A DNA stretch of 64,000 nt from Atherix ibis (GCA_958298945.1 OY282609.1:38847212-38911211), one strand, 5' to 3'. Shown: positions 33,566-45,667, counted from the stretch's first letter. The notes: a model not told the origin generated them from the sequence alone. Translations and numbers: made by a program.

Positions 33566-33970
33566 ATTTATAATTCATTATAAAAATTTAATTTCAATAA
33601 AAATTTCATTATAAGTTGTACATTCAGTTAGTTATCAGTTTTTATATAAATGCTCAAGGTATTTCATTTTTATTTAGCTATATGAATATGGGAATTTAAT
33701 TATTTCTCATTTTTAAATACATTAATTTTGATATTCTTAACATAAATTTTTTCTCAATTCAATTAAAAAACAGTTAAATTTTCATTTTTAATAAATATTC
33801 TTACTTCTATTAATTGCTATTCTAAAAATATTAATTATTAATACGGTAAAGTGTTATATTTTCAGATAATTTCTTTCATATTGTTTAAAAAAAAAATACA
33901 ATTACACATGCAAAGATAACTAATTTCATTGTATTGATTATAAATATATTCGTTCTAATAAATAATACAA

Positions 33971-34254
33971 TAGCTGTGTCCCATTGGGAAAATCTTGCTA
34001 CTCACAAGTACTTGTGAGTAGATGCCCAAATTTTTCTACTTACAAGTACTTGTGAATAGATGCCTAAAAAGTACAAGTACTTGTAAATAGATGCGACCGC
34101 TAAGCCGTCTATTTTCATTTTGGAAACTAAAATCCCCCTAGCGTAAATTGTATGCGTAACTACTCATACGAACTATTCATTTGTAAGAGTAAGAGTAGCT
34201 GCGAGTAGCTAGAAGTACTTGTGAGTAGCAAAATTTTCCCGATGGAACACAGCT
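33971..34254. mobile_element. Harbinger-type MITE
   Basis: About 284 bp with terminal inverted repeats of about 42 bp (AGCTGTGTCCCATTGGGAAA... left; its near complement right) and a 3-bp target duplication AAT (33969-33971 and 34255-34257). The ends resemble the left end of the Harbinger element that starts 6 bases further on, and the interior shares CTAAGCCGTCTATTTTCATT with that element's right side. It has no coding capacity. Confidence 0.85.
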
Positions 34255-34536
34255 AATAATAGCTGTATTCCATTGGACCAATTTTGCTACTCACAAGTAC
34301 TTCGGAGTAGATGCCAATGGAACGCAAAATTTACTGACAGAAGTAAAATACCTCTAAATATTCAACAACAATAGTTTTATATAAACAAAACAGGAAATGA
34401 TCGGGATGAAACTCGTTCTGCTCTTTTGAATATATTAAATAAGTTCATGTAATATATTTGATATATGTAATAAATTCCATAGATTATTTTTATTTTTGTA
34501 AGCATTTATTTGCAATTAAGAATGAATAAATATGAA

Positions 34537-34670
34537 GTTACACAAATAAATCATTTAAATTTCAACTAATTTAACAATCCGTTATCATCCATATTTTCAA
34601 ACATTGAAAATATGGATGATAACGGATCGTTAAATTAATTTAAACTTAAATGATGTATTTGTGTAAGCTG
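34537..34670. repeat. Long inverted repeat in the Harbinger 3' part
   Basis: Arms of about 65 bp (34537-34600 and 34604-34670) separated by 3 bases, about 90% identical by eye and perfect over the inner 20 bases (CGTTATCATCCATATTTTCA). Confidence 0.85.
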
Positions 34671-34679
34671 TCTCGCACG

Positions 34680-35800
34680 TGCACCATTGTTGCTGTCAAT
34701 TCCTTCACATTCTGCTTAATTATATGTGTTGTTGACTTCATTATCTAAATATTCTATGTCACAGAATTCATTTTCAGCAATACATATATTATGTAAAACA
34801 CAAGCAGCAACAATGCAGTTGCTGACAAAGCCTAAATTTGGACTCTCGAAAAAATGCAACCTACGAAATAGACATTTCAGCAATCCAAACGCGTTTTCAA
34901 CAACGATTCTTGTTTATGAATGTAAGTAGTTAAATTTTAGTTGTTTTGCAAGTTAAATTTCCGAAATCCTTAAACGGGGGAACTAAATATCTGCTTGAAC
35001 CGTACGCTGAGTCTCCAAATAGCACACCTCCTGGTATAATTATGGACTCGTCCTCAGTAATGCGTCTGTAAAATGCCGATTTTCGTAGAAGCTGTGCATC
35101 GTGCATTGCCCCAGGTTCACCACAGTGCACATCTATAAACTTTTTCTCGGCGTTTACAATTCCCTGTAAAATCACACTATAATATTTTTTCCCTATTGCA
35201 GTATGCTTGTTTGTCACGCTTCAAAGGATTAATTTTAATATGAGAACCATCAATAGCCCCAACAGCACCTGGTACACCTTTCATAGCTGCAAATTGCACC
35301 TGGTTATTTTGCATTTCGGATGCTGTGGGCCATTTTATGTATAAAATTCGATGGACAGAGCTTTCTGCAACATCAAATCTGTCTGAAATTTATCGGTACG
35401 TTTCAGTATTTGCTAGAAACCACAACGTTATATATATTTCACATCAACACCAACTGCAGTACGGCCTCCATAACTTGGACGGAATAAAAACATACTGTAT
35501 TCAGCTAAAAGAGTGTGATATTCACAACACTTATTCGTTGAATTATTCTTTAAAATGAAAACCACATACCGATAATCCTTTCTGTGACAACTTTTGTTAA
35601 TCTAAAGTGTTTCTTAAATTGCAAATCTGTGTAATTTCCAATTAAATGTACATAATTTTCAACTCTAGTTTTCTTAATATATGGAGGCACATCATCATCA
35701 GAATCTGATGAAAGCGATGTGTCGCTTGAGTTTGCAGAATCAAATAAACTTAGATCACTACTATCTTCCAGCTCGTCAAATAATTACATAACAACCTGTA
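34680..35800 (-). pseudogene. Harbinger transposase (ALP1-like, DDE_Tnp_4)
   Basis: From 35790 leftwards: an acidic N-terminus ELEDSSDLSLFDSANSSDTS, then PYIKKTRVENY and LQFKKHFRLTKVVTERI (35800-35572). After a degraded stretch come LWFLANTETYR, a stop, then ISDRFDVAESSVHRI, GAVGAIDGSHIKI (first catalytic D, about 35250), and FIDVHCGEPGAMHDAQLLRK with FGDSAYGSSRYLVPPFKD (35130-34970). The C-terminal part is out of frame but keeps LLK, LHNICIAENEF and CDIEYLDNEV (about 34900-34740). This is the normal Harbinger nuclease order. One stop and a few frameshifts inactivate it. It would cut and paste the element and MITEs with matching ends. Confidence 0.88.
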
Positions 35801-36289
35801 TAGCAGTCAGTTAATAAATGTGCAATTAATTTTTATGTAAAACATACTCCAGTAATATTTGATTCCATTTCTTTTTGCTTTTCCTGTACGAAGAAAGTAA
35901 ACATAGACAATAATAGCCAAAATATGACACTTCAACATAACCAACGAACCCGCTAAGCCGTCTATTTTCATTTTGGGAACTAATATTTCAACTTATGCGA
36001 AATACTCATTTGTACGAGAAAATTAAAAAGAGAGAAAAATAAAGTATGACTGCGCTATTATAGACAGGCATGCAACAGAGAAGAAAAGAAACTATGACTA
36101 TGCTATCATAGCCAATTCGACTTAATTTCTCTCTAAACATTTCATTTTATTATTTAAATATAGTTTTATTATAAACTTATTTCATTATTTCCCCTTTTAT
36201 TTTCTTTATTTTCAAATTTTTTATTTCTATTAATTTTTATATTCATACTTTTTTTTAAAAAGTTAACGTAGCTGTTTGTCAGCCCCTTG

Positions 36290-37330
36290 CTGATCTCTTC
36301 TTCGGCGCCAATCTCCAGCGTCGTCATTCACGTGTTGCAGTAGACTCATTGTCGTTTTCTTCTTATTATTTTGATTCTTGTTTTTTTTGTATCTTTTTTT
36401 TCACGAGTAAAAACATATAAACTCTGTCACTTGTCTAATATTATACTGTCTCTCTTGCTCTAATGCTTCAATTCGTACTTCAAATGTGTTCAACCCAATT
36501 GTAGTTTCAATCAGCAGAAAATCACTTATTTATTACAGAAAAATGTGTTTTATTCTGTAAAACTTTGTACTAGAAATCACATTATCATTTTTTTGTTTAT
36601 CATGAATCGGTCAAGTTTATAATACTATTTGTAATGGGTTTATTAATTAATTTAACACATGTGTTTTAAATGTTTGTGGACTTAAAAAAATATATTTTTG
36701 ACGTTTAAATTTGGCAGTAATGCAAAATGCGTGAAATTTTAAAAAATTCTTCTTATCACTGTTTTAATTTAAAGTTACGCTTTTTTATTTAATTTTTAGC
36801 ACTTTGAAATTTTTAATAATTTAATAACTAAACTGTAAATAATATTACATTTTCAATACAATTTTTTTTAGATAAGTATATCGTTATTGCATTCAATGAT
36901 ATCGTCAAAGATTTATTACAAACGTGTTGCACATGCTCAAAACTTGTTGCTTTTCAGTATCGATTTTGTAGAAAACCTGTTTATTTTATAGTATCAATTA
37001 AATTAAATTTTTTTTAATTATTCGAAAACAGGAGATCATTATTTAAATTAATATAATTTTTTTTAAATAATTCTTTTCATGTAATCAACACTTAACTTTA
37101 TTTATAGAAACAATAATTTAAAAAAATATGCGCTGCCACGGATCGTTTCTCTATGCTGCTTAACACCGGATGCCCAGAGTGGCTATTGAATTCGAATCAT
37201 GATACTGGTTCATACGTACTGTTTAGCACTTCCGCTGGTTTCGCCATTCATTTGATGAAAATGTCGTCTGATCATGGGTTGTAACGCCCAAATCAGCAAT
37301 GCCATAGTCAAGGCTACTATAACAGATTTT
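36290..37330. repeat. Dispersed repeat about 1 kb, copy 1
   Basis: Matches 58900-59850 in the same orientation over most of its length, for example TTTATTAATTAATTTAACAC (36639 and 59060), TTTATTACAAAC.TGTTGCAC (36910 and 59332) and AAAACC.GTTTATTTTATAGTAT. It ends in CAATGCCAT.G..AAGGCTAC near 37310 and 59820. No protein recognised; class unknown. Confidence 0.7.
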
Positions 37331-37628
37331 TTTCATTTCTCTTATTGACGTCAAACGGTCGTATTTTAATTGTTCTATGGTTTGCTAGATTGTATATCAG
37401 CTTCTTTATTTTATCAATCCAACGATATGAACCGTTCATAATAAATTCTTTCCACATCATAGATTTTAATGTATGGTTAAAACGTTCAAAAATATGCTTT
37501 CATAGTATTATACAATATATTAAATAGTAATTGATATTGTAGTTTTCCATTAAATTTTGAAATAAAACATTATAGAACTTTCACTAAATATTGATTGCAT
37601 TGCCCTAGTCATTACTAAATTATTTTTC

Positions 37629-37841
37629 TTATTTTCTATAGTTAATCAGGTAGGAAATATTTTTAATTAGCATTACTTGTGGTTGAGTTGTGCTATGATA
37701 ATCGTTTTGCAATAATTTTACTTTAATTTCCGGTTGAGGTATCTTATGATCAAGGTCTTCCAATTTGATTTCCATTAAATCAATTTTAGGTTGGTTGGTT
37801 TCAACCTTAGTATTATTATCTTCATTCTTTCTTCTTATCAA
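37629..37841 (-). other. Unrecognised small open frame
   Basis: 70 codons on the - strand with a hydrophilic, non-repetitive composition (KIDLMEIKLEDLDHKIPQPE, STTQPQVML). I do not recognise it. It abuts the truncated 5' LTR of Copia-3 and may be chance or part of an older repeat. Confidence 0.2.
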
Positions 37842-37877
37842 AGATTTTAATTTCTAATAAATTAATTTGTTCAGCTA

Positions 37878-37953
37878 TGTATGAATGTCGTCTTAATCTT
37901 TAGATATATTAATTAACTTTAAATTGGTGTTTTCTTTCATTTCAAATACAAAA
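37878..37953 (+). repeat. Copia-3 5' LTR remnant
   Basis: AATGTCGTCTTAATCTTTAG onward matches the 3' LTR end at 42101-42165. Everything upstream of it differs from the 3' LTR, so the U3 side is missing. Confidence 0.85.
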
Positions 37954-37968
37954 GGTTATGGGCCCAGG
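37954..37968 (+). other. Copia-3 primer binding site
   Basis: GGTTATGGGCCCAGG is the classical copia primer site, complementary to an internal part of initiator Met tRNA. Confidence 0.92.
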
Positions 37969-38010
37969 ATTAAACTAATATACTGTGTAGCTCATTAATT
38001 ATTCGAAAAA

Positions 38011-38770
38011 ATGGCTCAGAATAATTTTCGTATTGAATCTTTAAACAAGGAAAACTACGACACTTGGTGTATCCACGCTCACGCCGTGTTAATCAAGAAT
38101 GGACTCTGGGTATATGTTAGTGGAGAAATAGAAAAACCTGAAGATCAAGCAAACGTAAAAAAATGGGAAACCGACGATTCATATGCAAGGTCGGATTTAT
38201 TTTTACTAATATCTTATAGTGAAATACGTCAAGTAAGAAATTGTAAAACTTCTGGGATACCTGAAAGGGTATATACCAGAAAAGGAATATAAACTTCCTA
38301 TCCCAGAAAAGGAAGTCTGGGATACCTGAAAGGGTATATACCAAAGTGAAAGCCCTGCTCGAAAGGTCACACTTCTCAAACGTCTTGTTTTGTACAAAAT
38401 GACAACGAGGACGTAAGAGATCATTTAAATAATTTGATGGATACTGTGGATAAACTGGAGGGCATAGGAGTTGAAATAAATGATGATTTATTGACAATAA
38501 TAATGTTATATAGTCTTCCACCTACGTTTGAAAACTTTCGAGCAGCGATAGAGAGCCGCGAAAATTTGCCCAAACCAACAGACCTAAAAGTTAAAATCTG
38601 GAAAGAGCATATGGCAAGAACAAAAGATGAAAATTTTCAAAGCCAAGAGGATGCATTTTATGGACATGGTCCAAAATTTAATACAAATTCATACTTTAAT
38701 AAAACTAAGTACAAAAACAATAAAAAATCATACAAGACACTCTTAAGTGAGGAATCACACGCTACAATGA
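38011..38770 (+). pseudogene. Copia-3 gag
   Basis: ATG at 38011 (MAQNNFRIESLNKENYDTW) gives the Copia gag start, followed by AHAVLIKNGLWVYVSG. At 38253-38342 a 27-bp direct repeat (CTGGGATACCTGAAAGGGTA) with 36 intervening bases breaks the frame. The expected VWDTLKGIY reads on only after it, leading to ARKVTLLKRLVLYKM. The core resumes in the frame from about 38400 (DHLNNLMDTVDKLEGIGVEI, IIMLYSLPPTFENFRAAIES). No clear CCHC knuckle is visible before the protease; the stretch KTKYKNNKKS stands in its place. Confidence 0.85.
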
Positions 38771-41700
38771 CTGAAAGGAAACCCTCAAATTTCTGGTGCT
38801 TGGATTCCGGAAGCACCTCCCACATGTGTTCAAAACAAAAATATTTCCTCGACATTAAAAACATTGAAAACAATGTTTTGAAATTAGCATCATCAGAGCA
38901 CTCAGCATATATAAATGGAAAGGGACTAGCCAAAATATGTATAACAAAAGACCATGAAATTAATCTTACCAACACTCTTTATGTTCCAGAATTGACGGCA
39001 AATTTACTCTCAGTTGGAAAAATTACCGAAAAGGGATTTGATGTGACTTTTACTAAAAGCAAAGCATTTATTAAAAATTATGAGGGTGACACTATCCTCA
39101 TGACAAATAAAATTAATGGGCTATATTATGTTATTGAAAATGATAACCCTGGGGCTTCAAATTTAACAAATTTTGAGTCAAATTCTGAAAAACAATCTAA
39201 AATGAAATTATGGCATAGAAAATTAGGCCACATCAACATGCAGACTTTAAAATTTGCGCATCAAACAAAATCAATGGTGGGCCTAAACTTTAATCCCAAT
39301 GAATCTTTTTCAGATTGTGAAATATGCATAAAAGGCAAAATGTCTAAATCAACATTAAAATCCAGCCAAGAAGTTAAAAATCTGGAATTACTAGAAATTG
39401 TCCATTCAGACGTAGTCGGACCCATGCGAACTTCATCAAATGCAGGGTGCCGCTACTTTGTAACTTTCATTGACGAAAAAAGCCGATATACTAAGATATA
39501 TTTTCTAAAAAAGAAAAATGAAGTTCTAAACTTCTTTAAACAATTTAAAGAAGAAGCTGAAATCCTAACTGGAAAAAAACATTAAATATCTCCAAAGTGA
39601 TAATGGAATCGGAGAATATATTGTAGAAGTAAAAAATTTACAAAATATTTAATTGAAAGTTGAATTCAAAGGAGACTATCAGCTCCATACACTTCTCAAC
39701 AGAACGGATTGATTGAGAGGAAGAATCGCACTATTTTGGACAAAGCCAGATGCCTAATGTTGGAGGGAAACCTAACTCACTCTTTTTGGGCTGAGGCCGT
39801 ATTTTGTTACAATTATATCATAAATCAATCAATTAATAACAATACTCCATTTCAGATATGGTTCAAAAGAAAACCATCTGTAAAATAGTTTCAAATTTTT
39901 GGATCTGAAGTCTTTTTCCTAAATAAAAACATTAATAAATCTAAATTTGATTCAAGAGCAAAAGAGGGAATTTTCGTTGGATATTCTGAGATATCAAAAG
40001 CCTACCGCATATGGGATCCTGAAAAAAGGAAAGTTGTAATAACAAAGGATGTAAAAATCATAAATAAACCATATCAAAATGTTATACAAGAAAACTCTAT
40101 TGAAGATCTATTTTTAGATGTAAAAATTACTAAATCAAAATTTGAGAGAGCAATTGAAATTAACATATTAACCAGAAAATTGTCTAATTACACTCCAGCA
40201 AGCATTAAAATAACTCAAGAAGAAGAACACTTATTCGATGAGGCAATTGAAATTGAAACTGATCCAGACACTAATTTGGAAATAGATCATGAATCAGATC
40301 AATCACGGACTACGACACTAAGAGATCGAAACAAAATAGAGCCATAAAAATGGACGTTGGACTATGAATGTGAAAGTTCATCATGTTCTGAAGAAGAAGC
40401 TCTAAATGGTCCTGATGCACTTTCATGGCGAAAAGCATTCAAAGAAGAAATCAAAGCTTATCTTAAAAACCAAACATGGAAAGTAGTTAACAAAAATAAT
40501 AACAGCAACGTCATTGACTCCAAAATTGTATTTAAAATAAAATATAAACCAACGGGAGAAATTGAAAGACGAAAAGCCCGACTAGTGGCACGCGGATTTG
40601 CTCAGCGCCCTGGGATAGATTTTGGTGAGACATATGCTCCAGTCACAAAATTGAGCTCAATTAGACTACTTTTGGCATTGTCCGTTGAAGAAGAACTCCA
40701 TATTAACCAGCTTGATGTATCTACCGCATTTTTAAATGGTCAAATTAAAGAAGAACTTTACATGTCATTGCCAAAAGACCTACACGAACTCTTAAATGAA
40801 ATAATGCAAGAACAATGCGACAACAATCAACTTGTCCTCAATAAAGCTCAGCAAATGCTAAAAGACTTAAGAGAAGGAAAGGAAGAAAAAGTATGCCGCC
40901 TAAATAGGTCCATATACGGACTTAAACAGGCTGAGACAGTGGTACGAAAAATTAGATGCTAAAATGAGGGACCTGGGTTTTCAGGCCTCTTCTGCAGACC
41001 CCTGTATTTATACTTGTTTTGAGGGAGGAGAAAAACTACTTTTGGCAATATATGTCGATGATATCATCATTGCAAGTAAAAACAAGCATAAAATAAAAAA
41101 CCTAAAAAATGATTTAATGTCAACATTTGAAATGAGAGACCTGGGAAACTTAACACACTGCCTTGGTATTGAATTTGTTTATGAACAAGGAAAACTAAGG
41201 GCGTCCCAATCTAGGTATATTGATGAAAATTTAGGAAGATTTAATATGACCACATGCCACCCAGTTAAAACACCTATGGCACCAGGCCTAAAACTAACGA
41301 AAACTACCAGCTCTAAACTACCGAATTATTCTTATCAAAATTTGATCGAATCATTAATGTACCTCTCTATAGCGACAAGACCTGATATATGTCATGCAAT
41401 AAGTTATTTAAGCCAGTATAACTCTTGTTTTAATGAAAGTCACTGGCAAGCTGCAAAGAGGGTGCTGCGTTACCTGAAGGGTACACGGGACTTATCTTTG
41501 ATATATGAAAAGTCAGGACAACCACTGGGGATTACAGATGCAGACTGGAGATCTTGTCTGGATGATCGCCGCTCATACACCGGCTATTGTTTCAAAATGG
41601 CTGGAGCTGTAATTTGCTGGTAATCACGCAAACAACGAACTGTTGCCATATCAACACAGGAAGCAGAGTACATGGCTCTAACTGATGCAGCTAAGGAGGC

Positions 41701-41995
41701 AATGCATCTTAAGCAGCTTTTATCAGATATGGGTGTATCACAAAGGAGTATTACAATATATAACGACAACACATCAGCTCAAAATCTAGCGAGGAACCCA
41801 ATTGTCAGCTCTCGCTCCGAACATATCAATATAAAAGAGCACTTTATCCGTGAAAAAGTGCAGGAGGGAAAGATCAATGTATTACATATACCGACAAGTA
41901 AGATGGAGACTGTAATACTAACAAAGGGACTAGCTGGAACTCGCCACAACCTCTTAATAAGGGCTCTGGGTCTGGATACAGGAAATGTCAACTGA
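38770..41995 (+). pseudogene. Copia-3 pol (protease, integrase, RT, RNase H)
   Basis: Protease active site WCLDSGSTSHMCSKQ (about 38791). GAG-pre-integrase HRKLGHINM...CEICIKGKM (about 39214-39340). Integrase core EIVHSDVVGPMRTSS and VTFIDEKSRYTKIYFLKKKN. After a frameshift near 39585 come SDNGIGEYI, APYTSQQNGLIERKNRTI (conserved E, about 39690-39730) and FWAEAVF. A linker follows with stops near 39886 and 40345. RT has LVARGFAQRPGIDFGETYAP, QLDVSTAFLNGQIKEELYM and SIYGLKQ, then, after a frameshift near 40935, LLLAIYVDDIIIAS (catalytic YVDD intact). RNase H has ITDADWRSCLDDRRSYTGYC, a stop near 41621, STQEAEYMALTDAAKEAMHL and the end at TGA 41993-41995. Domains are complete and in order. Confidence 0.93.
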
Positions 41996-42002
41996 GGGGG
42001 AC
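41994..42002 (+). other. Copia-3 polypurine tract
   Basis: GAGGGGGAC lies between the pol stop and the TGTTGG start of the 3' LTR. Confidence 0.8.
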
Positions 42003-42168
42003 TGTTGGCAATACTGACAGTCGACACTTTTCCTGGTAACACTGCTCTACTTTTATAACATGATATAGTAAAAAAAGGGCCACGCCATCTTACTTGTATT
42101 AATGTCGTCTTAATCTTTAAATATATTAATTTACTTTAAATTGTTGAGTTTCTTTCATTTCAAATAAA
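42003..42168 (+). repeat. Copia-3 3' LTR
   Basis: Starts TGTTGGCAATACTG and ends near CATTTCAAATAAAA. The exact last base is uncertain because the 5' copy ends CAAATACAAAA. The final CA seen in the 5' copy is mutated here. No target duplication can be read because the left LTR edge is missing. Confidence 0.82.
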
Positions 42169-42589
42169 AAATTACGCTATAAATATGTGTAGATGCAGAC
42201 GTTCGACTAATTCATTTGGATTATCCCAATAAGTATGACTTTGTTTCCAGGAAAATTCATATATATTCCACTACTAATTATTTTCTGAATAAGATCTTTT
42301 ATATTCGCCTGTGTATTTATAGTACTTATTCCCATGTATTATCACCTAAAAGTAAAAAGTTTTTTTTACTTTTTTATCACCTAAGAGTTTTGTCTTCTGA
42401 ACGATCTGAGCTGAAACTTTTTTAATTCAAAAATGAGCTTCATTTTAAAAGTAATTTCCTTGTTCGAAATGATCGACTTGTAATTTCAACGCAATACCAA
42501 GAACACCTTAGCAAGTAATTGCTGCACAATTAAACAAAAATACATTGCACATTATCGAAAAACAAAAAATTAACAACTTGGATACTCAA

Positions 42590-43250
42590 CAATGATTAAA
42601 CCGGATAACGCTTCATTTGGGTCAGGTTACACGTTCGCTAATGATTACAATGTCGTTATGAACTTCTCAAGCCTTCGGTACCAACAAAGCAATGGATCGG
42701 CTGAAAAACGGCATTGCAACTTCTAAGAACATTTTAAAAAGGTGACATGAAGAACAGGAAGCACAAAATATCAATATCCGATTTTATAGTATAACTCAAC
42801 TTCTGTGGCAAGCATGCGACTGGTACCATCCCAGTTGTTCCTTGATCAGCTGATCAAAATAAGTATGCACATTTCAGATTCTCTACTGTATAGTAACAAT
42901 ATAAGTGAGCAAAAACATTACCGGTGTTGAATTTGGGCGATCGCGTTATTTTTAAGAAAGGAAGCAAGTGGAATTTTTGAACACTTGATGATGTAATTAG
43001 TCGATTGTTTATAATTCTGGATCATTTGAACAATTACTTTAGATGTAACAGGCTAAAAATAATTACATAAATGCTAGTAAAATACTATTCGAAGATCACA
43101 TTAACCAGAATGTCGGAAACTATGATACCCTGAAGCCAATTCAAATTATACCTCTAATTGGGTACAGAGAACAGTATAACAATGACATTGAAGCAATTGA
43201 TGCCCCGAGCCTAGCACTATTAAACAATACCATACAATTACTATGATCGA
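42590..43250 (+). pseudogene. Gypsy-type integrase C-terminal remnant (Gypsy-3)
   Basis: The + strand reads PDNASFGSGYTFANDYNVVM, then NFSSLRYQQSNGSAEKRH (about 42604-42715). This is the Gypsy integrase core around the catalytic D-N and the Q-S-N-G-x-A-E block. Frame-shifted pieces follow (SKNILKR, MRLVPSQLFLDQLIK, LYSNNISEQK, then GVEFGRSRYF for GD-x-V) and IILDHLNNYFRCNR at the tail, the usual end of this class of Pol. It starts soon after the Copia-3 LTR. Several stops are present. Confidence 0.75.
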
Positions 43251-43299
43251 TCAGTCGACAACCTAAAATATAAGGTTGGAATGTGTTGTAACGGTAAGA

Positions 43300-43980
43300 T
43301 AATATGTATAAGATAATAATTTATATAATAAGGTTATAGTGTTTTATTAATTGTATAAAAAAGAAAAAGCCGTGTTATAATACTCGTAGTTGGCACTGTA
43401 GTAATCAATGTATGTAATGATCATATACTCGTGTAGTGACAATTAAATACAATATATAATCATGACAAAACTAGAGACGCAATTTATTTGATTTTACCTT
43501 TTCAATGGATGACCTAAAGATATACAAATGAAAAACAATATAGAAAATCGTTTTAATTATATTAACAAATAAAACGTTAAGATTACATATTCTACACACA
43601 AGAATGAAAATTAACTGCTCTAAATATGATGAGTAATCGCCGCCAAGAAAAATCAGTTACAAATTTCTCTTTATACGAAAAATATTTGTCTATAATATCC
43701 ACTTGTATATATACCCATTAAAGTCTAAATTTTATGAGAATTATTATTTAATAAGCCAACATACAAAAAATAATCTAGTTAATCATATTTATGCTATGTT
43801 ATTCAACTTCACTGTCCTTTGTAATAGATTATAAATTAAAAATTTAATAAGAATTTAAAAAATATATTATAATTTCATTCGGACTACATCAACATTTATG
43901 GAGAAATTAAGGACGTAAAATGGGAGTGAATAAAATTAAAAATTTCAAGTCAATGCATATTTTTCAAGAATTTTATTCCG
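43300..43980. other. AT-rich 3' flank of the La gene
   Basis: No gene. AATAAA words at 43570 and 43929 could matter for La 3' processing (complement strand reading needed), but none is compelling. Confidence 0.4.
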
Positions 43981-43987
43981 TAAAACC

Positions 43988-45167
43988 TTATCGTTTAGAT
44001 TTTGGACCACCTTCAGAACTTTCGGACAATTGGCGTTTCCTGTTCCCGCGACTATTTTTATGCTTCTTTTGATTATTGCGCTTGACTCGCATTAGTTCTA
44101 TTGCCTTCTCCAAATATTCTTTTTCCTCTTCAGCGGTTAGTACTCGGAAGTTCAGTTCAATATTTTCAATTAACAACTAAAATTATTTCATATTTTAGAG
44201 CAATGTGTAGCTTTTTTTTTATAATTACCTTTTTATTTGGTAGCCGTTCAATCAATTCTTTAGCTGAACCCTCGTTTTCTAATCTAACGTATCCATTTTT
44301 ATCACCTTTATTATAACCGATATACTTTACAGCGCCATCACTCGCTTCTAATGCTTCTTTAATTTGTTCACGCGATAATGAAAGTTCTTGACCATTACCT
44401 TCGAAAAATAGCACTGTTCCTTTTGGCAATTCAAACGCCTTTTCATTGTGAACTTTATTCTTTTTAGTAGTTTTACTACGTTCTAAGATCTTTTCATCAA
44501 TATAATCTTGTTGCCACTTGCGTATCAACGGAACATTTTCATATTCAATTCTATCGGAACCAATAAATTTTTCGCATTCTTCTTGTTTTGAAAATGTGAC
44601 AAAAATGCTTCCCTTAAATTTATAAGTTTTTGAAGACTTTTCATGATATTTCCGCATTATTATATTCAACACCTTCTGATATGAACTGAAGAAATCAATA
44701 AGTTCTGACATTTGCACATCAAGTGGAAAACCTTTTACATATGCGGTTCGAGAACAAACTTCTTTACGACGCTCTTCGTTCTGTTCAGGGACCGGGCGTT
44801 CCGGATGACGTCTTATTTTAGTCTTATCTTCACTTATCTCTATTAGACCCTCTGAAGATTTTTCGAGAGCGGTAACAATATCATTAACAGATTCACTTAG
44901 CGACGCGAGTCTTTTAAATTTCAGCAGTACCTCAAAAGGCACCCACCCCTCATCTTTCTGTATTTGGTCCTGTAGATACTTGTCCCTCCATAAATTTGAA
45001 TCACTGAAATAGTACTCCACTTGCCGAATTATTTGTTTTTCTAAATTAGTAACTATATTTCGACAATCAGGTTCTTCATCGCTGTTGTTTTTTACCGGGT
45101 CTACTGCCGGTGTACTTTTCTCGGCAATTTGTTCATTATTTATGTTATTTATTTTCACTTCAGCCAT
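43988..45167 (-). CDS. La: La protein homologue (lupus La / La ribonucleoprotein 3)
   Basis: La binds the 3' UUU-OH of new RNA polymerase III transcripts, protects them and aids tRNA folding, mainly in the nucleus. Two exons, 45167-44229 and 44176-43988, join in phase 0 across a 52-nt intron (donor GTAATTAT, acceptor ATTTTAG), giving 375 residues; the fly protein is of similar size (about 390). The La motif spans about residues 41-115 with the UUU-binding residues kept (RQVEYYF, RDKYL, LLKFKRL: Q49, Y52, Y53, D62, F84, and Y64 where human has Phe). RRM1 spans about 140-215 (TAYVKGFPLD, KGSIFVTF). An xRRM-like second RRM spans about 248-335 (GTVLFFEGNG, NGYVRLENEG). The tail is Lys/Arg-rich (KRNNQKKHKNSRGNRKRQ, PKSKR), fitting a nuclear signal. 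Start: first ATG, MAEVKIN. No lesions seen. Confidence 0.97.
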
Positions 45168-45177
45168 TTCTTAATAT

Positions 45178-45660
45178 AACGGTCTTTGATAATATGAAAT
45201 AATTCACAATACTCAATTTAATATTTCAAAACCAAGATAGTTCACATCCACAATCAATTATCTTACACCGCAAAACACCACGCTGAGGCTTTTGTTCTGT
45301 ATGCCAATGTCAGAAAAAATATAACCTAAAATATATAACCACGGAATCTTCCGATAAGAACCTTAGTTTAAAGCTTAGATTATAGAAGAAGGATAAAGCA
45401 TATAAAAATGTTAGACTATAGAGTATAATGGTAGCGAATCAATTCAGTCTGAAATTGAAAAATTTATTCTTTCGGTCTGCAAAAATTTAAAAACTTTGAA
45501 ACCAATGGGAAACCCTTCTTTTTTATCTTCGAAATACATATAATTTATTTGTTATGTGGCAAAAATTTTGTTTGACAGTTTATATTTAAATAGAACTATG
45601 ATATTGAATACATTATTTATAGTTTTATCAAAAAATTAAAAACCAATTTATAAATATTAA
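45178..45660. promoter_or_regulatory. La upstream region
   Basis: Sequence upstream of the La start (reading leftwards). No TATA box or initiator stands out. The stretch 45250-45320 is less AT-rich than its surroundings and may hold the transcription start. Confidence 0.25.
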
Positions 45661-45667
45661 ATTGTTA

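Larger units (their letters stand above)
34261..36023 (-). mobile_element. Harbinger (PIF) DNA transposon, right end lost
   Basis: The left end AGCTGTATTCCATTGGACCA begins at 34261, preceded by AAT. The transposase lies on the - strand. The right side keeps the family segment CGAACCCGCTAAGCCGTCTA (about 35944) but the terminal inverted repeat is missing or decayed by about 36023, so the element cannot be mobilised as it stands. Confidence 0.8.
37878..42168 (+). mobile_element. Copia-3 LTR retrotransposon, 5' LTR truncated
   Basis: The 3' LTR (42003 onward) starts TGTTGGCAATACTGACAG, like the TGTTGG start of Drosophila copia. Only about the last 76 bp of the 5' LTR remain at 37878-37953, followed at once by the primer site. 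Gag-pol runs 38011-41995. It has few lesions: a duplication in gag, frameshifts near 39585 and 40935, and stops near 39886, 40345 and 41621. It is the youngest-looking retroelement in the window but cannot make a full Pol and lacks a complete 5' LTR. Confidence 0.92.

Noticed and set aside
44166..44228. La exon 1 read-through end VIIKKKLHIALKYEI
   Set aside because: It is intron sequence; a phase-0 donor at 44228 and acceptor at 44177 give a protein that continues in the family's normal way.
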